Source of the DNA: an uncultured Bacilli bacterium
GTDB lineage: Bacteria > Bacillota_I > Bacilli_A > RF39 > UBA660
Assembly (NCBI GenBank): GCA_934129885.1
Contig: CAKOWU010000001.1
Span: 62,001-126,000 of the forward strand
Direction of reading: 5' to 3'
Length of the DNA: 64,000 bases
The position numbers and the translations under genes are program-made. The notes beneath the pieces were generated by a model that was not told where the DNA came from, ran no database searches, and saw nothing but the letters and a program-made list of their open reading frames with translations. Shown here piece after piece: positions 57,715 to 64,000 of the stretch. The number at the start of each line of letters is the position of its first letter. Position 1 is the first letter of the stretch.

Positions 57715-59058
57715 CTACTCTTCTTCTACTCTTTCCATATTAAAGAATGAACTTGTGTTTCTTTTGAAGATAAATTCTACAGTTGCGGTTGGACCATTAC
57801 GATGTTTACCCATGATAAATTCGCTTTTACTGGTGTTCTGGTCGATAGCGGCTTCTTTATTATAGTAATCATCACGGTACAGGAATGCGACTATGTCGGC
57901 ATCTTGCTCGATTGATCCAGATTCTCTTAAGTCTGATAGTAGAGGTCTTTTGTCTTCTCTACCTTCGACGCTACGAGATAACTGTGCTAGAGCAATGACT
58001 GGAATATTTAGTTCCATAGCCATGGTTTTTAGAGAACGAGATATTTCTGATACTTCTTGTTGTCTTTGTCCTAGGTATTTGGCTGAACCGCTGATTAACT
58101 GTAAGTAATCGATGATGACTATGTCGAGACCTTCTTCTGAGTTAGCAAGTCTACGGCATTTTGATCTTATTTCGCTGACGGTTTGACCTGGGGTATCATC
58201 GATAAATAGTTTTTTATCTGACAATCTACTTATGGCTTCGTTTACTCTTTTCCAGTCTTGGTGATCTAGTTTACCTGTTGTTAGTTTAGGCATTTCTATT
58301 TGACCTATTTGGGCAAGCATTCTGGTTACTAGTTGTTCGGCGCCCATTTCCATGTTGAATAGGGCAACGCTTTTACCGAAGTTTACGGCCATGTTGGTGG
58401 CAAGGTTTACTGCAAAAGCAGTTTTACCCATGGCTGGTCTAGCGGCTATGATGATTAGTTCGTTTTCATGAAAACCTTTAGTTAGTCTATCTAAATCATG
58501 GTATCCGGTTGGAATACCTGTTACTTCGCCTTTTTGTTTTGACAGTTCTTCTAGGTCAGATTGGGCTTTATATAAGACGTCTTTGATTTTTTTAAACTCT
58601 GTGCTTCTTCTATCTTTTACAACGTCTAGTAATTTTTTTTCGGCACCGTCTAAGAGGTCTCCTATAGCATCTGTGGATGAGAAACCGTCGGTTACTATGT
58701 TGGTTGCGGTTTCTATTAGTCTTCTTCTTAAGTATGTTTCGTTTATAATCTTTATGTATTCATCGACGTTGGCGGCGGTTGGAACTTTATTTATGACTTC
58801 TGCGAGGTATTCTACGCCTCCTACGGTAGATAACTTTTTGTTTTTGGTTAGCTCTGCGGTTACAGTTGTGGCATCTATTGGTGTAGCACTCTCCATTAAA
58901 TCTTTAATGGTTTCAAAGAGTTCTTGATGTGCCACGGTGTAGAAGGCTTCTTTTTTTAGTTCTTCTGTTACTTTTTGACCAGCATATCTACTCAAAAAAA
59001 CTGACCCTAGGGCTGCGGCTTCGGCGTCGATGTTTTGGGGCATTATTCTTTCGTTCAT
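57715..59058 (-). CDS. dnaB: Replicative DNA helicase
   Basis: 447 residues. Hexameric helicase (called DnaC in Bacillus). N-terminal domain with MPQNIDAEAAALGSVFLS, linker, RecA core with Walker A AARPAMGKTAF (~206-215), IVIIDYLQLISG and Arg finger region HRNGPTATVEFIFKRN. Order rplI-dnaB is the classical Firmicute arrangement. Confidence 0.98.
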   Translation of the reverse strand: MNERIMPQNIDAEAAALGSVFLSRYAGQKVTEELKKEAFYTVAHQELFETIKDLMESATPIDATTVTAELTKNKKLSTVGGVEYLAEVINKVPTAANVDEYIKIINETYLRRRLIETATNIVTDGFSSTDAIGDLLDGAEKKLLDVVKDRRSTEFKKIKDVLYKAQSDLEELSKQKGEVTGIPTGYHDLDRLTKGFHENELIIIAARPAMGKTAFAVNLATNMAVNFGKSVALFNMEMGAEQLVTRMLAQIGQIEMPKLTTGKLDHQDWKRVNEAISRLSDKKLFIDDTPGQTVSEIRSKCRRLANSEEGLDIVIIDYLQLISGSAKYLGQRQQEVSEISRSLKTMAMELNIPVIALAQLSRSVEGREDKRPLLSDLRESGSIEQDADIVAFLYRDDYYNKEAAIDQNTSKSEFIMGKHRNGPTATVEFIFKRNTSSFFNMERVEEE

Positions 59059-59067
59059 GGTATCACC

Positions 59068-59505
59068 TTATTTTGTTAAGTTTATTTTTAGATTTGCCTC
59101 TATGTCTTTATAGAGTTCTACGGTTACAATGGTTGTACCTAGTGTATTTACTGGGACGTCTATTTTTATTTTTCTTTTGTCTACATCATAACCTTGTTTT
59201 TTTAGTTCGGTACTGATTTGTTTAGTACTGATGCTGCCGAACACCTGACCTTCTTTTCCTGTTTTTACTTTAAAGGTTAGGGTTAGTTTTTCTAGGTCTT
59301 TTTTTAGATTGCTATTTAATTTTATTTGGTCTTGCTCTTCTAGATGTTTTTTTAGGTTTTCTGTTTCTAGGACTTTTTTACTTGTTTTGGTTTCTAATAC
59401 GGCTTTATGATTATTTATTAAATAGGTGCCATAACCATCTTTGACTGTTAGGACATCGCCTTTTTTACCTTGTTTTTTTACGTCTTCTATTAATATTACA
59501 CGCAT
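59068..59505 (-). CDS. rplI: 50S ribosomal protein L9
   Basis: 145 residues. N-domain with MRVILIEDVKKQGKKGDVLT and NNHKAVLET, long connecting helix, C-domain with GKEGQVFGSISTKQISTEL. Between the DHH phosphoesterase (gdpP position) and dnaB, as in Bacillus. Confidence 0.98.
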   Translation of the reverse strand: MRVILIEDVKKQGKKGDVLTVKDGYGTYLINNHKAVLETKTSKKVLETENLKKHLEEQDQIKLNSNLKKDLEKLTLTFKVKTGKEGQVFGSISTKQISTELKKQGYDVDKRKIKIDVPVNTLGTTIVTVELYKDIEANLKINLTK

Positions 59506-59506
59506 G

Positions 59507-60484
59507 TTATTCCTCCTTTAGAGCATTTTTTATTAATTTTATTATTTCTTTGGTAGTTCCTTTTTCAAATTGTGCAGCGGCACCTGTGATGTGCCCACCG
59601 CCTCCTATTTTATTCATGATACTGGCAACGTTGACTTTTCCCATGGATCTTGCACTTACTCCTGTATTGCCGTCGTTTAGTTTTCCAACGGCGAATGAGG
59701 CTTCGACACCATCAAAACGAAGTAATTCATCGGCAAGGATCGCAAGGTCAACTGGGTCATTTTTATCTTTATCGCCCATATCACATAGTAGGTAGCCTTC
59801 TTTTATGTAGTAACTTTTTTTGATGTAATCGTGTCTTCTTATGGCGTCGTCTTTGGATTCTTTTAGGATTTCTTTTTTTAGGACTGGGTCGGCTCCTAAT
59901 CTAGTTAGGTAACCGGCCATTTTGAAGGTGTTTTCACTAGTTTTTAGGCTATAGGAATGGGTATCTATTTCCATTCCTGCGCTAAGAAGGGTTATGATTA
60001 CGGGGTCTAGTGTTTTATTTAGATATTTTATGTATTCTGTTATTATTTCGACAACGCTAGATTTACTGGAATTTATATATTCAAATATTGTGTTATCGAT
60101 ATGAGTGGCGCTTGTGGTGTGATGATCTATTACGAAGATATCTTTTATTTTAGTTAATAGCTCGCTATTTTCGACTATTGCGGGTAACTGTGTATCTAAT
60201 ATGATAAGTAATGTTTCATCATTAATAAGCGTTAATATTTCTTCATATTTACGAAAGTTTATTTCGATATGATTATCTTTTAAGGCCTCGATACCTTTTT
60301 CTAATGACATGTTTACTTGTTCTTTGGGGAACACGATGTAACAGTCTTTTTTCATTGATTTAATTATTTTAGATAGTGCGATGGCACTTCCCATTCCGTC
60401 TAGATCTGGATGTTTATGGGTCATTAAAACAATATTTGAATGATTTTTAATATTTTCTGTTAGTTTTTGAAATAGGTATTCCAT
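59507..60484 (-). CDS. DHH-DHHA1 phosphodiesterase, GdpP-like without sensor domains
   Basis: 325 residues from the ATG at 60484 (GAGG 8 nt upstream; a GTG at 60493 is less likely). DHH domain: MTHKHPDLDGMGSAIALSK (24-29 metal ligands), ILDTQLP, DHH at 121-123, AGMEIDTHSYSLKTSENTF; DHHA1 ends with NKIGGGGHITGAAAQF. The GdpP-type segment SSKSSVVEIITEYIKYL is clear. GdpP in Firmicutes (~650 residues) has two N-terminal helices, PAS and GGDEF domains, all missing here. Position upstream of rplI-dnaB is that of gdpP. Probably hydrolyses c-di-AMP or pApA. Confidence 0.85.
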   Translation of the reverse strand: MEYLFQKLTENIKNHSNIVLMTHKHPDLDGMGSAIALSKIIKSMKKDCYIVFPKEQVNMSLEKGIEALKDNHIEINFRKYEEILTLINDETLLIILDTQLPAIVENSELLTKIKDIFVIDHHTTSATHIDNTIFEYINSSKSSVVEIITEYIKYLNKTLDPVIITLLSAGMEIDTHSYSLKTSENTFKMAGYLTRLGADPVLKKEILKESKDDAIRRHDYIKKSYYIKEGYLLCDMGDKDKNDPVDLAILADELLRFDGVEASFAVGKLNDGNTGVSARSMGKVNVASIMNKIGGGGHITGAAAQFEKGTTKEIIKLIKNALKEE

Positions 60485-60502
60485 TTTTTCCACCTCTATA
60501 TC

Positions 60503-60531
60503 ATTATACTATAATTTTGGAGTATTGTCTT
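60503..60531 (-). promoter_or_regulatory. Promoter of the gdpP-like to rlmH operon
   Basis: Minus strand AAGACA (60526-60531), 17-bp spacer, TATAAT (60503-60508); leader only about 12 nt. Confidence 0.65.
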
Positions 60532-60542
60532 TATTTTTGCAG

Positions 60543-60569
60543 AGAAAAAGAGGTTTGTTTTACCTCTTA
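60543..60569 (-). terminator. Rho-independent terminator of the deleted surface gene
   Basis: Minus strand AAGAGGT / ACCTCTT with a ~7-nt loop, then TTTCTCT. It lies after the remnant at 60602-60730. Confidence 0.65.
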
Positions 60570-60601
60570 TGTGTTCTTTTCTGTTATATATATGTGGATG
60601 G

Positions 60602-60730
60602 TTAGGCTGAGCATTTACCGTTTGTTACGGAGGATATGGCACTGCCATAAAACATAATACTGTGCATAAAAATATTATGATTAGTTTTTTTTGTTTATTT
60701 TTTTTTATATAACCTTTTTCTACGTTTCAT
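60602..60730 (-). pseudogene. Internally deleted DUF285-type surface protein gene
   Basis: From the ATG at 60728-60730 the frame reads MKRRKRLYKKK then stops; one shift gives KNKQKKLIIIFLCTVLCFMA, the basic/transmembrane start of the surface family. A second shift gives ISSVTNGKCSA and a stop, nearly identical to the C-terminus of the DUF285 gene at 53737 (ISSVTTGKCSQ). All repeats between are gone. An operator-like repeat lies 22 bp upstream and a terminator downstream, so only start, end and control signals survive. Confidence 0.75.
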
Positions 60731-60751
60731 GTCATTATTTCCACTAAAATG

Positions 60752-60776
60752 AACGTATAACAGCATATTATACGAT
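60752..60776. promoter_or_regulatory. Operator-like inverted repeat, site 4
   Basis: AACGTATAAC, five bases, ATTATACGAT. The left half equals the consensus, the right matches 8 of 10; the core CGTATAA-N7-TTATACG is a perfect inverted repeat. Directly upstream of the deleted surface gene. The stretch from here to 60948 shows no gene. Confidence 0.55.
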
Positions 60777-60948
60777 AATCATTGGTTATAAATTTCTAGT
60801 CTATAGTCAAATATATTTTACTAGAATATTTTTTTAATGCCTCAATTTCTTTGTTTGTTGGCAAATTTCTTTTTTTATTTTGAAATTTTTTGCACTTTTT
60901 TGTATTTTAACTTATATTTTAGATATTTTTACTTTTGGTGTAGTTAAC

Positions 60949-60978
60949 AAAAAAAACATTAGATGTATGTTTCTAATG
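60949..60978 (-). terminator. Rho-independent terminator of the deleted LRR gene
   Basis: Minus strand CATTAGA / TCTAATG with an 8-nt loop, followed by eight T. Confidence 0.75.
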
Positions 60979-61007
60979 CCTTATTATAAAAATATGCTTA
61001 ATTATTA

Positions 61008-61240
61008 CCATTCCAAATTACGGTAGCATTGATGGCACTTCGTGGAAAACTTGTTATTGCATTTTCTTTGATTGCCTTTACGCTGTATGGTATTACAACT
61101 TTTGCACCATAAGCTTCTGCTTCGTAATCAGTTATGGTTCTTGTTTCGTCCCTATTATCTAATACAATAAAACAACGATTTGGAGTTTTAGTTATATTAT
61201 CTTTGGTGCTTAATTTATATTGGTAATATAATTGTCATAT
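61008..61240 (-). pseudogene. Internally deleted LRR-type surface protein gene
   Basis: Minus-strand frame KLSTKDNITKTPNRCFIVLD, NRDETRTITDYEAEAYGAKV matches the post-membrane domain of the LRR proteins (LSAKGNISxTPSSCFTVSDN). It then jumps to KENAITSFPRSAINATVIWN, matching the last residues of the LRR gene at 738 (ENAIAGAPWGATNVNVNW). The LRR units are missing and the basic/transmembrane start is eroded by stops. It has its own terminator and lies directly behind the glmM terminator. Confidence 0.78.
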
Positions 61241-61259
61241 ACCCTTCTGGTTTATATAT

Positions 61260-61292
61260 TCTAAAAAGAGATTATTTGCACGTAATCTCTTT
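61260..61292 (-). terminator. Rho-independent terminator of glmM
   Basis: Minus strand AAAGAGATTA / TAATCTCTTT, perfect 10-bp stem with an 8-nt loop, then TTAG. Confidence 0.82.
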
Positions 61293-62607
61293 ATTTTAGT
61301 CTATTTTGTATTTTTGTCCCTAGATCGCTAGCATAGGCTTTGATTATTCTTTCGTTGCTACCTTCTACCATAATTCTTATAAGCGGTTCTGTTCCACTTG
61401 CTCTTACTAAAACTCTGCCATTATTACCCAAGGTATTGGAAATGATTTCTATTTCTTTTTGAATATATGTATCTGTTTTGAAATCATTCTTTTTGTCATT
61501 ATCTACTTTGATATTAATAAGGACTTGCGGATATTTAGTTATTATTTTAGAAAGTTCTTCTAAGGATTTATTATTTTTTTTCATTATTTCTAGTATTTTG
61601 ATTGAGGTAAGTTCTCCGTCGCCGGTTTTGGCATATCTACTTTGGATTATATGACCTGATTGTTCACCACCTAAGGTACTATTTTGTTTTAGCATTTCTT
61701 CTAATACGTATTTATCTCCTACTTTGGTGGCAATAAATTTTATATGATTATCTTTACAATACTTAATTAGTCCTAAGTTACTCATAACGGTGCCAACTAT
61801 GATATTATTTTCTAGTTTATGGTTTTGCTCCATATGGTTTCCTAGAACGGCTAGTTCTATGTCTCCGTCTATTATATTGCCTTTATTATCTTTCATGATA
61901 CATCTATCGGCATCACCATCATATGCGATGATACAGTCATAATTTTCTACGTTTAATGTATCTATATGAGTTGAACCACAGTTTTCATTAATATTAAGTC
62001 CATTAGGATTTGCATTTATAATTGTGTAGTTACAACCAAGACGTGAAAATAAAACTGGAGCGGTGGTGGTGGCAGCACCATTGGCACAGTCGATTAGGAC
62101 ATTTAGTCCGGTTAGGTCTATGTTTATAACGGAAAGCAGGTGGTTTACGTAGTCTTCTATTGGGTGATAGTCAGAAAGTATTTGACCGACTTTTTTGGCC
62201 GATACTGCGAAGTTAGGGTCATTGATTTTGTCTTCGATGATGTGCTCTAAATCATCTGATAGTTTATAGCCGGTGCTATTAAAGATTTTGATACCGTTAT
62301 ATTCACTTGGGTTATGACTGGCTGAAACGGCGATACCGGCAGAGGCCTTATATTTTTCCGTTAAATATGATACGGCTGGTGTTGGTATGATGCCGAGGTT
62401 TATAATATCTATTCCTGATGAACACAGTCCAGCGATTAGGGCTGATACGAGCATATCACCACTTATTCTAGTATCTTTACCAATTACGACTTTGTGGTTT
62501 TCTTCTGGTGTAAATGTACTAGCAAGAGCGACACCTATTTTCATAGCTAAGGTGGCGGTTAGTTCTTGGTTTGCGAATCCTCTTATTCCGTCTGTTCCAA
62601 ATTTCAT
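61291..62607 (-). CDS. glmM: Phosphoglucosamine mutase
   Basis: 438 residues. Converts glucosamine-6-P to glucosamine-1-P on the way to UDP-GlcNAc, the MurA substrate. MKFGTDGIRG start, phosphoserine Ser97 in SASHNPSEYNGIKIF, metal loop YDGDADRC, GGEQSGHI sugar loop and RASGTEPLIRIM phosphate loop all present. ATGA overlap with the acyltransferase gene upstream. Confidence 0.97.
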   Translation of the reverse strand: MKFGTDGIRGFANQELTATLAMKIGVALASTFTPEENHKVVIGKDTRISGDMLVSALIAGLCSSGIDIINLGIIPTPAVSYLTEKYKASAGIAVSASHNPSEYNGIKIFNSTGYKLSDDLEHIIEDKINDPNFAVSAKKVGQILSDYHPIEDYVNHLLSVINIDLTGLNVLIDCANGAATTTAPVLFSRLGCNYTIINANPNGLNINENCGSTHIDTLNVENYDCIIAYDGDADRCIMKDNKGNIIDGDIELAVLGNHMEQNHKLENNIIVGTVMSNLGLIKYCKDNHIKFIATKVGDKYVLEEMLKQNSTLGGEQSGHIIQSRYAKTGDGELTSIKILEIMKKNNKSLEELSKIITKYPQVLINIKVDNDKKNDFKTDTYIQKEIEIISNTLGNNGRVLVRASGTEPLIRIMVEGSNERIIKAYASDLGTKIQNRLK

Positions 62608-63272
62608 TTTTGTGCCTCTTTTCTTATTATGTCTGTTTCATTTTTTACTATGGTATTTGCTTCTATGGTTCCTCTTACTCTGGTTAGGGGATATATTGTT
62701 GCGTTTGAATTAATAATAGTGCCTGGAAATATAACGCTATTACAGCCAATATTAACGTAGTCTCCTATAATGGCACCCATTTTATTAAGGTTCGTATTAA
62801 TGATAGTGTTATCTTTTTTTAGGGTTATACAACTTTTATCTAGTTTTTGATTTGATACTATGACACCTGCGGAGAGATGTGAGTGATATCCTATTATACT
62901 ATCGCCAACATAGTTGAAGTGTGGTATTTGGCAATTATCAAATACAATACTATTTTTTAGTTCACAACTGTTACCTATAACACAGTTTTTACCAACTATG
63001 ACGTTTGGTCTTAAATAGGCACAGTGTCTTATTTCGGCGTTTTTGTCAATAATGGCTGGCCCTACTATTTTGGCACTAGGGTCTATGGTGGCGGTTTTGG
63101 ATACCCATATGTTATTATCTTGTCTAATGTATTTTGTTTTATCTAAAGTGTTTCCAATTTTGATTATCCATTCCCCTATGTTATTCATGATTTTTGAGAT
63201 ATCACCGCTACTGATGAATAAATCTTTACTGATAGTGTGATTTATATTAACTATTTCATTAATTTTTAACAT
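62604..63272 (-). CDS. Left-handed beta-helix (hexapeptide) acyltransferase-like protein
   Basis: 222 residues from the ATG at 63272 (GGGAGG upstream). About 55 N-terminal residues without a nucleotidyltransferase signature, then hexapeptide repeats (VSKTATIDPSAKIVGPAIID, NAEIRHCAYLRPNVIVGKNC, IGNSCELKNSIVF, HFNYVGDSIIG). The ELKNS...HFNYVGDS pattern is that of the GlmU acetyltransferase domain. The pyrophosphorylase half of GlmU is absent. Coupled to glmM, so it may acetylate glucosamine-1-P; this is inference. Confidence 0.82.
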   Translation of the reverse strand: MLKINEIVNINHTISKDLFISSGDISKIMNNIGEWIIKIGNTLDKTKYIRQDNNIWVSKTATIDPSAKIVGPAIIDKNAEIRHCAYLRPNVIVGKNCVIGNSCELKNSIVFDNCQIPHFNYVGDSIIGYHSHLSAGVIVSNQKLDKSCITLKKDNTIINTNLNKMGAIIGDYVNIGCNSVIFPGTIINSNATIYPLTRVRGTIEANTIVKNETDIIRKEAQK

Positions 63273-63349
63273 AATTTGCCTCCCTCGTATAATATATTTT
63301 GTAAACATTTTTTACTTACAATTTATTATTCTTTGTTATTGTTAAGTTA

Positions 63350-63378
63350 ATTTTATCATTAAGATTATATGATGTCAA
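63350..63378 (-). promoter_or_regulatory. Promoter of the acyltransferase-glmM operon
   Basis: Minus strand TTGACA (63373-63378), 17-bp spacer, TAAAAT (63350-63355). Confidence 0.75.
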
Positions 63379-63405
63379 AACTGTTTTTATTAAAGTTTAT
63401 AGTAT

Positions 63406-63439
63406 TTAAAAATTAGTAACCGTTTAATGATCACTAATT
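63406..63439 (-). terminator. Rho-independent terminator of mfd
   Basis: Minus strand AAATTAGT / ACTAATTT with a ~17-nt loop and a run of T; overlaps the mfd stop. Confidence 0.65.
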
Positions 63440-64000
63440 TTTTTTGCTTTATTTATTATTTTTAATAGGTCTAAAAGATAATACAAGAAATGTTTATCTA
63501 GTTTAACGATATCAAGAGTGATTAAAAGATTATCTTGCTTTTGAGAAAATCTAAACATTCTTGATAGTTTAGATGTTTCATAGAATAGATACTGTCCATC
63601 TAGGTCTTTTGTTATTTCTTTTGGTACTGTTATTTCAATAAAGTTTTTAGTCTGTCTTATTTGAGTTATTCCAAGTTTTTGAGCTTCTTTTTCAAATAAT
63701 TCTTCGTACATATATATTTCTAGGGTTTCTGATACTTTACCAAATCTATCTTCTAGTTCCTCTTTGATTTCATTTAATTTTTGTTCGGTATCGATGGTAT
63801 TTATTTTTTTATGAATTTCTATTTTTAGGTCATCTTCTGTTACATATTTATCTTCGATGCTTGTTTCGATATTGATTAATGGTGTAGCATGTTCTTCTTT
63901 GTTTTCTATCTTTTCACCTTTGGCTTTACGAATTTCTTCATTTAACATTTCTAAGAACATTTCAATTCCTACACTATCGATAAATCCAGCTTGTTCTTGT
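63424..64000 (-). CDS. mfd: Transcription-repair coupling factor Mfd, C-terminal part (5' end outside window)
   Basis: The frame stays open to the window edge: GEQAGFIDSVGIEMF-type residues (here QEQAGFIDSVGIEM) precede the ATG at 63960, so that ATG is internal. The visible ~191 residues hold the end of the translocase and the TRCF C-terminal domain (LEDRFGKVSETLEIYMYEEL...KLGITQIRQTKNFIEI). Mfd removes stalled RNA polymerase from DNA lesions. An annotation from 63960 would wrongly give a 178-residue protein. Confidence 0.88.
   Translation of the reverse strand, partial: QEQAGFIDSVGIEMFLEMLNEEIRKAKGEKIENKEEHATPLINIETSIEDKYVTEDDLKIEIHKKINTIDTEQKLNEIKEELEDRFGKVSETLEIYMYEELFEKEAQKLGITQIRQTKNFIEITVPKEITKDLDGQYLFYETSKLSRMFRFSQKQDNLLITLDIVKLDKHFLYYLLDLLKIINKAKKISDH

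Noticed and set aside
60779..60948. Short minus-strand frame (NLPTNKEIEALKKYSSKIYL) between the two deleted surface genes
   Set aside because: No start signal and no similarity that I can name; could be chance in AT-rich sequence.
1..64000. CRISPR arrays, IS elements, prophage, rRNA or tRNA genes
   Set aside because: No regularly spaced repeats, transposase or integrase frames, or cloverleaf sequences were seen.

Overview
The window comes from a low-GC, walled bacterium of the Bacillota (Firmicutes). The evidence is a compact S10-spc-alpha ribosomal block, Bacillus-like promoters (TTGACA-17-TATAAT), strong AGGAGG ribosome binding sites, a T-box leader, sortase, MurA and M23 peptidase genes, and homologues of SpoIIR and SpoVT. 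TGA is a stop here (for example ogt), so this is not a mycoplasma with code 4. An uncultured gut Bacilli-type lineage is my inference, from the BspA/DUF285-type surface proteins and trimmed gene set. No rRNA, tRNA, IS element, CRISPR array or prophage was seen.

Layout, mostly on the minus strand. 1-2.1 kb: two tandem leucine-rich-repeat surface proteins and a divergent XRE regulator. 2.2-7.1 kb: tag-ogt, then the rimP-nusA-ylxR-infB operon. 7.3-7.9 kb: a membrane-protein pseudogene. 8-21.4 kb: rpsJ to rplQ, with secY, adk, infA and rpoA, but without rpmD or map. 21.5-22.5 kb: gpsA (+). 22.6-27.2 kb: TM2/DUF2752 pair and ung-tilS-ftsH. 27.4-32.2 kb: accessory region with small membrane proteins, a 2.1-kb block bounded by direct repeats of the 3' end of a Na+/alanine symporter gene, and several gene remnants. 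32.2-33.8 kb: tatD-rsmA. 34.8-42.7 kb (+): spoVT, a methionine T-box controlling dut-DHH-metG, an acyl-CoA-synthetase-like gene with a histidine kinase lacking its phosphoacceptor histidine, and a small membrane ORF. 42.7-44.8 kb: a thioester/Cna-B adhesin with its own sortase. 45-49.1 kb: parA-parB-mscS-DUF951-abgT. 49.2-53.5 kb: small genes, rpmE, an SGNH hydrolase, murA, spoIIR. 53.7-55 kb: a DUF285 surface protein with a divergent XRE regulator. 55-60.5 kb: gdpP-like-rplI-dnaB-M23-MBL-rlmH. 60.5-61.3 kb: two internally deleted surface-protein genes. 61.3-64 kb: a hexapeptide acyltransferase with glmM, and the 3' end of mfd.

The most interesting signal is a dispersed family of surface-protein loci. 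They share an N-terminal basic/transmembrane/AFST-type module but carry different repeat domains. Two intact members have a divergent small XRE regulator, with palindromic operator-like sequence in the shared intergenic region. A separate 25-bp inverted repeat (AACGTATAAC-N5-GTTATACGTT) occurs at four places, two of them directly upstream of family members. Decayed or deleted copies sit at 60.6-61.2 kb. This looks like a regulated, turning-over surface-antigen repertoire; function and regulation are inferred from sequence only.
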